64,000 bases of DNA, taken from the NCBI GenBank assembly GCA_900546515.1, contig URDG01000009.1, positions 5,313 through 69,312 on the forward strand, in the 5' to 3' direction. The stretch's first letter is position 1. Each line of letters begins with the position of its first letter. This document shows, in pieces, positions 41,334-50,104 of the stretch. Position numbers and translations under genes: made by a program. The notes below the pieces were generated by a model, which did no database searches, was not told the DNA's origin, and saw only the letters and a program-made list of their open reading frames with translations. The stretch comes from an uncultured Eubacteriales bacterium (GTDB taxonomy: Bacteria; Bacillota; Clostridia; Oscillospirales; Oscillospiraceae).

Positions 41334-41525
41334 TTGACTCAGTTAAGGGATGCGGCATACATACGCGCCTCCCGGCTATTCGGCTATCCCGTTGGGGATG
41401 AGAGCGACGGGACGGAGACGGGAGACACACCCATGCTGCCTCACTGGCTGTGGTCGGAGGATGGCGGCTCTGAGCCCGGCGCACAGAGGAGGCGGCAAGG
41501 TGGGAAGACATACGGTCAGTTATGA
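41334..41525 (+). CDS. possible small phage leader protein
   Basis: A 63-residue frame from a TTG at 41334 with GGAGG five bases upstream (41324-41328). It contains a short helical start (LTQLRDAAYIRASRLFG) and an Asp/Gly/Arg-rich low-complexity rest, and overlaps the next gene by 26 bases. No family recognised. The same TTGACT could instead be a -35 box of a second promoter, so coding status is uncertain. Confidence 0.3.
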   Translation: MTQLRDAAYIRASRLFGYPVGDESDGTETGDTPMLPHWLWSEDGGSEPGAQRRRQGGKTYGQL

Positions 41526-41706
41526 GGCGCAGTGCCCGTTTTACCGGGCAGAGGAGAGAAACATGATCTACTGCGAGGGCGTGGAGGACAACAGTAGCAT
41601 CCACAACGCCTTTGCGGGCAGCGCGGAGAAGTACAAGACGCGCTACTGCTGCGGGGATTGGGAAAAGTGCAGGATAGCAAAAATGCTCTGGAGCAAATAC
41701 GACTGA
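41500..41706 (+). CDS. small Cys-rich phage protein preceding terminase
   Basis: A 68-residue protein from a GTG at 41500, seven bases after GAGGAGG. Five cysteines are arranged as ECP-like QCPFYRAEE, IYCEG, RYCCGDWEKCRIA, suggesting a zinc or structural site. Similar short proteins (VSYEAKCPFY...ITCEG...FC.....CP) sit just upstream of terminase genes in clostridial phages; their role is unknown. First convincing gene of the rightward structural operon. Confidence 0.7.
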   Translation: MGRHTVSYEAQCPFYRAEERNMIYCEGVEDNSSIHNAFAGSAEKYKTRYCCGDWEKCRIAKMLWSKYD

Positions 41707-41735
41707 GAGGGGTGAGAAGCAGGACCGCAAAAAAG

Positions 41736-41996
41736 ATGGACAGCAAAAAGAACAGTAAGGACGCCGGAACGGAGCGCTGCCGGCGGTTCATGGATATGAC
41801 CGATGCGACGGCAGAGCTCATCGGCAGGACTATAGACGAGGCGGAGCATGACCCGAAGATACTCAGGCACATAACCGGGGCGCTCAAGGATCTCAAGGAC
41901 CTCATTGACGAGCCGCCCGGAGCCGCAAAGGACGGGGACGGGGGCGTGCTGATACGCATCGAGGGCGGCGCACCGCCCGCAGGCAATGACGGCTGA
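41736..41996 (+). CDS. putative terminase small subunit
   Basis: An 86-residue helical protein just before the large terminase, overlapping it (TGATG). The core MDMTDATAELIGRTIDEAEHDPKILRHITGALKDLKDL is amphipathic, and the C-terminus GGVLIRIEGG is like the tail of clostridial-phage small terminase proteins. The start is uncertain: ATG 41736 has only a weak AGGA upstream; a GTG at 41712 is an alternative. Assignment rests mainly on position and size. Confidence 0.5.
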   Translation: MDSKKNSKDAGTERCRRFMDMTDATAELIGRTIDEAEHDPKILRHITGALKDLKDLIDEPPGAAKDGDGGVLIRIEGGAPPAGNDG

Positions 41997-43414
41997 TGTA
42001 CGTGATAAACATCCCCGAGCCGAACGAGAAGCAGAAGCTTTTCTTTGCAGACACGCATAAATACGTGGCATACGGCGGCGCACGCGGCGGCGGGAAGAGC
42101 TGGGCCGTCAGAGTGAATGCGCTGCTGATGGCGGCAAGGTATCCCGGCATAACGCAGATGATAATCCGCCGAAGCTATCCCGAACTCTACGCAAACCACA
42201 TCAAACCCTTCATGCAGCTGCTGCCGAAAGGCTGCTACCGCTATAACGACACGCGCAAGGAGATATCGCTGCCGAACGGCAGCCGCATCATATTCCGCTA
42301 CTGCTCGAACGACAGGGATCTGCTGAATTTTCAGGGGACGGAGTGCGACGTCATGTATATCGACGAGGCGACACAGCTCACCGAGGAGCAGTTCCGCGTG
42401 CTGTCAGCCTGCGTGCGGGGAGCGGCAGACGGAATTCCAAAGCGCTGCTGCATCACCTGTAATCCGGGCGGCGTCGGCCACCAGTGGGTCAAGCGCCTTT
42501 TTGTCGACAGGCATTACAGAGACGGAGAGAACGCGGAGGAGTACAGCTTCATTCAGGCGGGAGTGCGCGACAACAAAGCGCTGATGCGCGCCCAGCCGGA
42601 CTACATAAAGCAGCTTGAAGCGCTGCCGCCGAAGCTGAGGGAGGCATGGCTGGAGGGCGCGTGGGATGTGCACATGGGGCAGTTCTTCGAGGACTTCCGG
42701 GACAGGCGTGAGCACTACGCCGACAGGCAGTGGACGCACGTCATAGAACCGTTCGAGGTGCCGGAGGACTGGAGAATATACCGCTCGTTCGACTGGGGCT
42801 ACAACCGCCCGTTCTCCTGCGGCTGGTGGGCGGTCGACTATGACGGCGTCGTCTACCGGATACTTGAGATGTACGGCTGCACCGCCGCGCCGAACGAGGG
42901 CGTGCGCTGGACGCCGGACAGGGTGTTCGGCGAGATAGCCCGCACAGAGAGCGAGCACCGCTGGCTGAAAGGAAAGCACATCACGGGCGTTGCCGATCCG
43001 GCAATATGGGACGGCTCGTCCGGCGAGAGCATAGCTGACTGTGCTGCGCGCCGGGGAATATATTTTTCACCCGGGGACCATGCGCGCATACCGGGCTGGA
43101 TGCAGCTGCACTACCGCTTTGCCTTTGACGAGAACGGATACCCGATGATGTACGTGTTCAGAAACTGCGCGGCGTTTATCAGGACGATCCCTCTGCTGCA
43201 ATATGACGCGCAGCGCGTGGAGGATCTCGACAGCGGCGGAGAGGATCATATCGCCGACGAGACACGCTATTTCCTGATGTCCAGGCCAATAAAGCCGAGG
43301 CTCAGCGCTGCGGGAGCGGGAGAGAGCGGAAAGCTCAGGCTCCTGCTGGACATAGACGGCGCCGGCCTTGGAGCAAAAAGCCCGATGAAAAGAATGGAGA
43401 TCATAAATGACTGA
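41996..43414 (+). CDS. phage terminase large subunit
   Basis: A 472-residue packaging motor. The ATPase domain has Walker A GGARGGGKS (about 27-35), a Q-motif-like region before it, Walker B VMYIDEA (about 117-123) and a coupling TCNPGG segment. The C-terminal RNase H-like nuclease shows SFDWGYNRP, VADPAIWD and DHIADETRYF, the three acidic positions. It matches the Terminase_6 type. It cuts and pumps DNA into the prohead through the portal encoded by the next gene, which it overlaps by eight bases. Confidence 0.95.
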   Translation: MYVINIPEPNEKQKLFFADTHKYVAYGGARGGGKSWAVRVNALLMAARYPGITQMIIRRSYPELYANHIKPFMQLLPKGCYRYNDTRKEISLPNGSRIIFRYCSNDRDLLNFQGTECDVMYIDEATQLTEEQFRVLSACVRGAADGIPKRCCITCNPGGVGHQWVKRLFVDRHYRDGENAEEYSFIQAGVRDNKALMRAQPDYIKQLEALPPKLREAWLEGAWDVHMGQFFEDFRDRREHYADRQWTHVIEPFEVPEDWRIYRSFDWGYNRPFSCGWWAVDYDGVVYRILEMYGCTAAPNEGVRWTPDRVFGEIARTESEHRWLKGKHITGVADPAIWDGSSGESIADCAARRGIYFSPGDHARIPGWMQLHYRFAFDENGYPMMYVFRNCAAFIRTIPLLQYDAQRVEDLDSGGEDHIADETRYFLMSRPIKPRLSAAGAGESGKLRLLLDIDGAGLGAKSPMKRMEIIND

Positions 43415-45311
43415 CAGAAATCTATCCGAAGACCCGGCAGTATCCGGGCAGGAAGCGCCGCGCCGTGCGATAGGCCCGGATGAGATACGCGCGGCCTATG
43501 CAACGCTCCTCAAATACCGCGCGGGCAAGGCAAATCTTGAAAAGCGCATAGTAGACGATCAGCAGTGGTACAAGCTGCGGCAGTGGGAGTGCCTGAGAAA
43601 GACGAAGAAGGAGCAGATCGAGCCTGCGAGCGCGTGGCTTTTCAACGCCATCGCAAACAAGCACGCCGACGCGATGGACGCGTTCCCGTCGGCAAGCATA
43701 CTGCCGCGCGAGGAGGGCGACGTCGCCGAGGCGGAAATGCTCTCAGCCGTGGTGCCGGTCGTTCTTGACGAGTGTGACTTCGAGAGCGTCTATTCCGGCG
43801 TTATGGACGATAAGCTCATCGCCGGGACGGGCGTATACGGAGTGTTCTGGGATGCCGGGAAGCTCAATGGCCTGGGCGATATAGACATCGTGCAGACGGA
43901 TATCATAAACCTCTTCTGGGAAAGCGGCGTCACCGACATACAGCACAGCCGCAATCTCTTCTACGTGAGCCTGCGCGACAACGATCTGCTTGCGGCGGAG
44001 TATCCGCAGCTTGACGGAAAGCTCGGCGGGGCCGTGCTGGACGCGGCAAAGTATGTCTACGACGACAGCGTGGATACGACCGGGAAGAGCGTCGTGATCG
44101 ACTGGTACTACAAAAGGCGGCAGGGCGGGCGCAATGTGCTGCACTACTGCAAATTCGTGGCCGGACAGGATGAGCCGCTTTTCGCCACCGAGAACGAGAC
44201 AGAGCCCGTTGTGGATGACGGCGGCAATATTCTCCGCCGGGCCCCGGCAGAGACCGGCTGGTATGAGCACGGACTGTATCCGTTCGTATTTGACCCGATG
44301 TTCCGCAGCAAGGGCACGCCCTGCGGCTTCGGCTATGTCGACGTCGGCAAGAACACGCAGGAGTATATAGACCGCGGAGATCAGGCAATCATGCAGAACA
44401 TGCTCTTCAACTGCAAACCGCGTCATTTCATCCGCAACGACGGCAGTGTGAACGAGGCCGAGTACGGCGACCTGACAAAGGATTTTGTGCATGTAGACGG
44501 CTCGCTCGGACAGGACAGCATACTGCCGGTGCGCGGCAGCAGCCTGGACGGCATATACGTCACGGTCATCAACAACAAGATCGACGAGCTTAAGGAGACG
44601 ACCGGCAACCGCGACGTATCCTCCGGCGGCACGACGGGCGGCGCTACCGCGGCCTCGGCTATCGCCGCCATGCAGGAGGCGGGCAGCAAGCTGTCCCGCG
44701 ACGGCAGCAAGGCCGCATACAGGGCCTACAGAAAGGTCGTGCTCATGGTCATAGAGCTCATACGGCAGTTTTACGATGTGCCGAGATATTTCCGCATAAT
44801 GGGGGAAAACGGCGGCATGAGGTTCATACGCTACTCAAATGCCGGGCTTGCGGCGCAGAAGCTCGGCGGACCGGCCGGCATGCCGGATTACGGCATGGGC
44901 TGCCGCCTGCCGGAATTCGACGTGACGGTCACTCCGGTAAAGGCGTCTCCCTATTCGCGCATGAGCCAGAACGAGCTGGCGCTGCAATTCTATGCCGCCG
45001 GCTTTTTCGACCCGGACCGCGCCGATTCGGCGCTCGCGTGCATCGACATGATGGACTTTGACAGAAAGGACTTCGTCGTGTCGAAGATCGCGGAGAACGC
45101 GCGGCTTGCGCAGAGACTGAGGGAGGCGCAGCAGACTGCGCTGGAGCTTGCGCGGGCAATGGGCGACGAGGGGCTTGCGGAGAGCCTTGAGGCGCGGTAC
45201 GGTGCAGGCGGGGCAAGGCCGGCGGCAAAACCGGCGGCGCGGGGTGCCGGGGAGAGCAGCGTGACGCGAACTGCCCGTGAGCGCGCGGCGGAAGCGCCGG
45301 TGCCGTCATGA
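43407..45311 (+). CDS. phage portal protein (P22-like)
   Basis: A 634-residue protein. It has a portal-like alpha/beta core with YKLRQWE, AIANKHADAMDAFPSASILP (typical of P22-type portals), a DVGKNTQEYIDRGDQAIMQNML segment and a Gly/Thr-rich loop followed by a long C-terminal helix (RLREAQQTALELARAMGDEGLAESLEARYG) that would form the barrel. Length and order between terminase and protease/scaffold fit. Portals form the dodecameric DNA channel and head-tail joint. Confidence 0.88.
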   Translation: MTDRNLSEDPAVSGQEAPRRAIGPDEIRAAYATLLKYRAGKANLEKRIVDDQQWYKLRQWECLRKTKKEQIEPASAWLFNAIANKHADAMDAFPSASILPREEGDVAEAEMLSAVVPVVLDECDFESVYSGVMDDKLIAGTGVYGVFWDAGKLNGLGDIDIVQTDIINLFWESGVTDIQHSRNLFYVSLRDNDLLAAEYPQLDGKLGGAVLDAAKYVYDDSVDTTGKSVVIDWYYKRRQGGRNVLHYCKFVAGQDEPLFATENETEPVVDDGGNILRRAPAETGWYEHGLYPFVFDPMFRSKGTPCGFGYVDVGKNTQEYIDRGDQAIMQNMLFNCKPRHFIRNDGSVNEAEYGDLTKDFVHVDGSLGQDSILPVRGSSLDGIYVTVINNKIDELKETTGNRDVSSGGTTGGATAASAIAAMQEAGSKLSRDGSKAAYRAYRKVVLMVIELIRQFYDVPRYFRIMGENGGMRFIRYSNAGLAAQKLGGPAGMPDYGMGCRLPEFDVTVTPVKASPYSRMSQNELALQFYAAGFFDPDRADSALACIDMMDFDRKDFVVSKIAENARLAQRLREAQQTALELARAMGDEGLAESLEARYGAGGARPAAKPAARGAGESSVTRTARERAAEAPVPS

Positions 45312-45637
45312 TAAGGGCGGAGCTGATACGGCGCGGTACAAAGCTGCGGCTTGAGCTGGAGGGGCATGCATATGCGGCGGAAAGCGGCAGAGACCCCGTA
45401 TGCGCCGCTGCGTCGGCGCTCACATGGGCGGTCATAGGCTACACGGGGCGGCTCTATGAGTGCGGCGGACTTGAACGCGCGCCGCAGATAACGGCAGTAA
45501 AGGGACAGGCTTTCATATGTATGGAGGCAAAGCCGGAGTACGCCGGAGAGCTTGACGGGGCATCCGGGCTCGTCAGAGCGGGCTTTGAACTGCTTGCGGA
45601 AAATTTCCCGGAAAATATACAGTTTTATTATTCTTAA
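45308..45637 (+). CDS. phage-encoded Prp-family cysteine protease
   Basis: A 109-residue protein matching Prp (YsxB), the protease that removes the N-terminal extension of ribosomal protein L27 in Firmicutes. The catalytic dyad is intact: H20 in LEGHAYAAESG and C32 in PVCAAASAL, spaced by 12 as in S. aureus Prp (22/34), and the C-terminus NFPENIQFYYS matches the family end. In phages, Prp-like proteases or host Prp trim scaffold and capsid proteins. Both following genes begin with the matching motif. It overlaps the portal gene by four bases. Confidence 0.88.
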   Translation: MIRAELIRRGTKLRLELEGHAYAAESGRDPVCAAASALTWAVIGYTGRLYECGGLERAPQITAVKGQAFICMEAKPEYAGELDGASGLVRAGFELLAENFPENIQFYYS

Positions 45638-45676
45638 ATGCCGCGTCTCGGACGGCAGAGAGGAGATACACAGAGA

Positions 45677-46438
45677 ATGAAAGAAAAAACAGTTTACGAT
45701 GTCCAGCTTTTTGCCGCCGGGGACAACGGACGGGGATCGGGCGCAGACGCTTCCGCCGCCGGGAAGCATGCTTCGGGCGATCATATAGCTCCCGCCGCCG
45801 GGGAGCAGGCAGAGGCCGCAGCACGCGGCCGGAAATTCAGAGAGCTTATTGAGGGCGAGTTCAGGGACGAGTACAACGCCAGCGTTCAGAGCATCATAAA
45901 ACAGCGCCTCAGGGGCAGCGAGGATACGGTAAGAAAGATGAAGACCCTTGCCCCGGCGCTGGAGGCGCTTGAACAGAGGTCTGGCATTGAGCACGGCGAC
46001 ACCGAGGCGCTGGCAAAGGCGATAGGACAGGAGAATTCCGGGGAGACGGCTGAGGCCGGGGAGAGCGCAAGAAGAGAAAAAGCCTCCCGCCTCTACAGCC
46101 GGTGGATGCAGCAGGCCGCGCATTTACGCGGAACATACCCCGGCTTCGACCTTTCCGGCGAGCTTGCCAACCCGCAGTTCAGAGAGCTGCTGAAAAGCGG
46201 CGCGACCGTGAGAGCGGCTTATGAGCTTGCCAACCGGGATGCCATCATGCGCGCCGCCGCGGAGGATATGGAGGAAAAGATCACAAGGCGCATCCTCTCC
46301 GGCGCGGCCCGCCCGAGGGAGAGCGGACTGTCCGGCGGCAGCAGCGCCGTCGTCAGAAACGACGTTGCGCATATGTCGAAGAACGCGCGGCAGGAGATAA
46401 TCCGCCGCGTGCAGAGCGGAGAAAAGATAAGCTTCTGA
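45677..46438 (+). CDS. phage scaffold protein with Prp-type N-terminal motif
   Basis: A 253-residue, highly charged helical protein starting at ATG 45677 (AGGAG ten bases upstream). Residues 7-13 read YDVQLFA, almost the same as the start of the capsid protein, and resemble the Prp cleavage motif LNLQFFA of L27. The rest is coiled-coil-like with a RRKASRLYSRWMQQA segment and a C-terminal MSKNARQEIIRRVQSGEKISF, as in scaffold proteins of clostridial phages. It would guide prohead assembly and then be processed. Confidence 0.75.
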   Translation: MKEKTVYDVQLFAAGDNGRGSGADASAAGKHASGDHIAPAAGEQAEAAARGRKFRELIEGEFRDEYNASVQSIIKQRLRGSEDTVRKMKTLAPALEALEQRSGIEHGDTEALAKAIGQENSGETAEAGESARREKASRLYSRWMQQAAHLRGTYPGFDLSGELANPQFRELLKSGATVRAAYELANRDAIMRAAAEDMEEKITRRILSGAARPRESGLSGGSSAVVRNDVAHMSKNARQEIIRRVQSGEKISF

Positions 46439-46466
46439 CAACACAACAAATTTATAAGGAGAGCAT

Positions 46467-47705
46467 ATGAACTACGATATCCAGCTTTTTGCGGACAATG
46501 TGCAGACCACCGGCGCTGACGGACTGTCCGCTGAAATGAAGACCTTTTATGACATGACCCTCATTGATGAGGCGCAGGCAAATCTTGTGCACGACCAGTT
46601 CGGCCAGAAGCGCCCCATACCGGCAAACGGCGGCAAGGTGATAGAATTCCGTAAATTCGCACCGCTCGCCAAGGCTACAACACCGCTCACCGAGGGCGTT
46701 ACCCCGGACGGCAAGCAGCTGTCCGTCAGCACCGTCAGCGCCGCCGTATCCCAGTACGGCGACTATATCACCCAGTCGGACATGCTTGAGCTGACCGCGC
46801 TTGACAACACCATCCTTGAATCGGCGAAGCTCCTTGGCCGTCAGGCCGGTGCAACGCTCGACACCGTTGTGAGAAACGTCATTCAGAGCGGCACGAACGT
46901 CATGTATGCCGATAAGGTGAGCGCATCCGGCAGCAGCGAGGTGAAAAAGCGCTCGGAGCTTGACGCCGGATGCCAGATCACGGTGGAGCTCATCCAGCGC
47001 GCTGTCGCCAAGCTGCGCGCACAGAATGCGCCTGCCATAAACGGCAAGTATGTCGGCATAATTCACCCCTATGTAGCCTACGACCTCATGCGCGACAGCG
47101 AGTGGGTCGACGCGCATAAATACGCCCAGCCCGAAAATCTTTATGAGGGCGAGATCGGCGAGATCGCGGGCGTGCGCTTCGTGCAGAGTACGGAAGCCAA
47201 GATCTATGCCGGCGACGATCTTGCCTCCGACGCCCGCTGCCTGAGGGTGAATAAGAGCGGCGGCTATACCGGCGCGGTCACCAGCATTTCCTTCGACGGC
47301 GGCAGCGTCACCGCGGACGAACTCATAGGCCGTTATATCAACATAAACGGCGTGCGCGCAAAGGTCACGGACAATACGGCGAGCACCATCATCGTCGAAT
47401 CCACCGACTTCGGCACCGTGGCCGACGACGCGCTCATAGCCCCGGGCGAGGGCGGCGCTGACGGACTTGCCGTGTTCGGTACGCTCATCCTCGGCGACGG
47501 CGCATACGGCGTGACCGAGGTCAATGGCGGCGGGCTTGAGATCATCGTCAAGCAGCGCGGCTCATCCGGCGCGGCAGACCCGCTGGATCAGCGCTCGAGC
47601 GTCGGCTGGAAGGCCATAAAGACCGCAGAGCTGCTTATCGAAAATTACATCGTGCGCATAGAGTCCGTATCTAAGCGCTTTTCCGCAAGCGCAAAGGCCA
47701 ACTGA
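46467..47705 (+). CDS. N4-gp56-family major capsid protein
   Basis: A 412-residue capsid protein of the N4-gp56/HK97-like family: GLSAEMKTFYDMTLIDEAQANLVHDQFGQKRPIP, GGKVIEFRKFAPLAKATTPLTEGVTP, YGDYITQSDMLELTALDNT and IIHPYVAYDLMRD are diagnostic. The N-terminus NYDIQLFA matches the phage Prp motif, so about nine residues are probably removed. Residues about 275-330 look like an inserted beta-rich domain (GGSVTADELIGRYININGV) before the final conserved strands. Strong AAGGAGAG site. Confidence 0.92.
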   Translation: MNYDIQLFADNVQTTGADGLSAEMKTFYDMTLIDEAQANLVHDQFGQKRPIPANGGKVIEFRKFAPLAKATTPLTEGVTPDGKQLSVSTVSAAVSQYGDYITQSDMLELTALDNTILESAKLLGRQAGATLDTVVRNVIQSGTNVMYADKVSASGSSEVKKRSELDAGCQITVELIQRAVAKLRAQNAPAINGKYVGIIHPYVAYDLMRDSEWVDAHKYAQPENLYEGEIGEIAGVRFVQSTEAKIYAGDDLASDARCLRVNKSGGYTGAVTSISFDGGSVTADELIGRYININGVRAKVTDNTASTIIVESTDFGTVADDALIAPGEGGADGLAVFGTLILGDGAYGVTEVNGGGLEIIVKQRGSSGAADPLDQRSSVGWKAIKTAELLIENYIVRIESVSKRFSASAKAN

Positions 47706-47722
47706 GAGAAAGGAGAGACGAT

Positions 47723-47950
47723 ATGGCAGTCAAGACAGATGCAAACGGCGAAAAGCTTATAAAGATCAGGCTCCCCAAGGAACGCCGTGATCAGGAGGAC
47801 GTATTCGTCGGCGTCAATGAGCGCACCTGGCTCATCAAGCGCGGCGTTGAGGTAGAGGTCCCCGAATGCGTGGCCGAGGTGCTGCGCGACCGCGAGATGA
47901 TGCTCGAGACGATCATGGAATTTGAGGACGCAAAGCGCGCCTCCGACTGA
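47723..47950 (+). CDS. small phage protein after capsid
   Basis: A 75-residue acidic protein with a beta-hairpin core (KLIKIRLPKERRDQEDVFVGVNERTWLIKRGVEVEVPE) and a C-terminal helix. Such proteins regularly follow N4-gp56-type capsid genes in clostridial phages; a capsid-decoration or connector-adjacent role is possible but not shown. AAAGGAGAG site. Confidence 0.7.
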   Translation: MAVKTDANGEKLIKIRLPKERRDQEDVFVGVNERTWLIKRGVEVEVPECVAEVLRDREMMLETIMEFEDAKRASD

Positions 47951-47954
47951 GACT

Positions 47955-48326
47955 ATGACTCTCACGGAAGCTATTGCGCGGACGGATTCCCTCAGGCCCA
48001 ACAGCTTCAGCCATATCCAGAAGCTGAGCTGGCTGTCCGCGCTGGACGGCACTGTGACCGCGGAGATCATAAATACGCATGAGGGCGGGGAGTGGGTGAG
48101 ATTTGAAGCATATACGCAGGAGAGCGACCCGGACACCGTGCTTCTCATCCCCGCACCCTACGACGAGGTCTATCTGCGCTTTTTAGAGGCGCAGATGGAC
48201 TATGCCAACGGCGAATTTGAGCGCTTCAACAATTCAAACGCGATGTATGCCGCGGCGTGGTCCGCCTTTGTCAACTATTATAACCGCACTCACATGCCGC
48301 TGGGCGGAAAGAGAAAATACTACTGA
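47955..48326 (+). CDS. gp6-like head-tail connector protein
   Basis: A 123-residue protein from ATG 47955. It is mostly helical with TLTEAIARTDSLRPNSFSHIQKLSWLSALDG, a short beta part (AEIINTHEG) and YDEVYLRFLEAQMDYANGEFERFNNSNAMYAAAWSAFVNYYNRTHMP. The last block is common to clostridial podo- and siphovirus connector proteins located between the capsid and tail genes. It would sit below the portal. Assignment by pattern and position. Confidence 0.72.
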   Translation: MTLTEAIARTDSLRPNSFSHIQKLSWLSALDGTVTAEIINTHEGGEWVRFEAYTQESDPDTVLLIPAPYDEVYLRFLEAQMDYANGEFERFNNSNAMYAAAWSAFVNYYNRTHMPLGGKRKYY

Positions 48327-48344
48327 GCACGAGGAGGAGCTGCT

Positions 48345-50099
48345 TTGCTATATCCCAGACTGATAAAGAAAAGTGTACAGCGCCGGACCTTGAGCGCCTT
48401 CCGGGGCTATGAGCACCGGCTGAGAACGTCCGACGGCGCGTTTTACGAAACGGCAAATCTCAGCTGTGAGCTCTATCCGCTGCTGAGCGTTCGCCGCAGG
48501 CGCAGTATTTATAAGGAACTTGCAAAGGCGCAGGGCATGATCGAAAAGGACGCACTGGCCTATATCGATGCCGGGACGCTTTACTATAACGGCAGAGCCA
48601 CGGAGCTGACCGGAATAACGGACGGGGAAAAGCAGCTCGTGAGCATGGGGGCGTATATCTGTATTTTTCCCGACAAGCTCTACTACAACACCGCCGATCC
48701 CACCGATCACGGCCATATGGACGCGGAATGTAGCTATACGGGAAAGATCAGATACAGCATGTGTAGCATCCTCGGCGAGGAATATCCGGCGGCGGAGGAG
48801 AGCGGTACGGAGCCGTCAGATCCGGCCGACGGCGACTGTTGGATAGATACCTCAGAGCATGTACTGCGCCGGTGGAACGCCGCATCGGAGATGTGGACGG
48901 ACATAGAGAGCGTGTATCTGAAGCTCAGCTTTGACACACAGGGGCAGATACCGTCAAAATTCTCAATATACGACGGTGCGGAGCTTTCCGGGAGCGCAGC
49001 CGCAGCGGCAAACGGATCGAAGATAATATACGCGCTTGGCGGCTCGGCCGGTACCGCACCGGGTTTTGAGGACGCCGAAAGCGACTGGATAGTCGTGGCC
49101 GCAGAGCCGGTGAACGGCTTTACACAGCAGAACGGCAGCATAAGTCTTGTGCGCGGGGTGCCGGACATGGACTACGTGTGCCAGTGCGGGAACCGGCTCT
49201 GGGGCTGCCGCTACGGAAATGACGGGAAAAAGAATATCAACGAGCTGTATTGCTGCGCTCTGGGAGATTTCAAAAACTGGAGCCAGTACATGGGCCTCTC
49301 GACCGACTCGTGGCGCGCGTCCGTCGGTTCGGACGGCGTGTGGACAGGGGCGGTCAACTACCTGGGAACACCGCTTTTCTTCAAGGAAAACTGCATCCAC
49401 CGTGTGTCCATATCGTCAGAGGGCGCGCATCAGGTCAGCGAGACCGTGTGCCGGGGCGTGCAGAAGGGCAGTGCGAAAAGCCTGTGCGTCGTGAATGAGA
49501 CGCTCTATTACAAATCCGTCAGCGATATATGCGCCTATCAGGGCGGATTTCCGGAGAGCGTATCCGCCGCGCTGGGCGAGGAGCGCTACAGTGCCGCCGT
49601 GGCAGGAGCGTTCGGACAGAGATACTATATCTCCATGCTGAACGCCCAGGGAGAGAGCGGGCTTTTCGTTCTGGACATCGCAAAGGGACTGTGGATGCAT
49701 GAGGACGGACTGCGGGCCACGGCGTTTGCCAGAGTGGACGGAGAACTTTTCTGCCTTGCGGGCAGCACCATCTACGCGCTCAACGGCACGGCCGGAACGC
49801 TTGAAGGGGATGTAGACTGGTCGGCGGAGACGGGGATGCTGTGCTGCGAATATCCGGGACATAAATATCTGAGCCGGCTTTCCGTGCGTGCATGGATGGA
49901 CACGGAGGCTGTGCTGGAGCTGTGGATAGAGTACGATTCCTCCGGCATGTGGGAGTATGCCGGACGGATACGGCTCACGCACGCCGGGACTGCGGAGCTC
50001 CCGCTGCGGCTGCACCGCTGCGACCATGTGCGCGTGCGTATGCAGGGGCGCGGAGATATAAAGCTGCTCTCGGTCACGCGGGAGCTGACCGGGGGGTGA
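48345..50099 (+). CDS. phage tail hub/stabilization-like structural protein
   Basis: A 584-residue beta-rich protein starting at TTG 48345 behind GAGGAGGAG. Repeated short units with GN(R)LWGC, NELYCC, YLGTPLFFKENCIHRVS, GVQKGSAKSLCVVNETLYYKS and LFCLAGSTIYALNG look like a beta-propeller of the type seen in tail-stabilization (P22 gp10-like) proteins that close the portal. A loop of low complexity (PADGDCWIDTSEHVLRRWNA) carries a carbohydrate-like Trp pattern. It follows the connector gene. Function by analogy. Confidence 0.6.
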   Translation: MLYPRLIKKSVQRRTLSAFRGYEHRLRTSDGAFYETANLSCELYPLLSVRRRRSIYKELAKAQGMIEKDALAYIDAGTLYYNGRATELTGITDGEKQLVSMGAYICIFPDKLYYNTADPTDHGHMDAECSYTGKIRYSMCSILGEEYPAAEESGTEPSDPADGDCWIDTSEHVLRRWNAASEMWTDIESVYLKLSFDTQGQIPSKFSIYDGAELSGSAAAAANGSKIIYALGGSAGTAPGFEDAESDWIVVAAEPVNGFTQQNGSISLVRGVPDMDYVCQCGNRLWGCRYGNDGKKNINELYCCALGDFKNWSQYMGLSTDSWRASVGSDGVWTGAVNYLGTPLFFKENCIHRVSISSEGAHQVSETVCRGVQKGSAKSLCVVNETLYYKSVSDICAYQGGFPESVSAALGEERYSAAVAGAFGQRYYISMLNAQGESGLFVLDIAKGLWMHEDGLRATAFARVDGELFCLAGSTIYALNGTAGTLEGDVDWSAETGMLCCEYPGHKYLSRLSVRAWMDTEAVLELWIEYDSSGMWEYAGRIRLTHAGTAELPLRLHRCDHVRVRMQGRGDIKLLSVTRELTGG

Positions 50100-50104
50100 G
50101 GACG

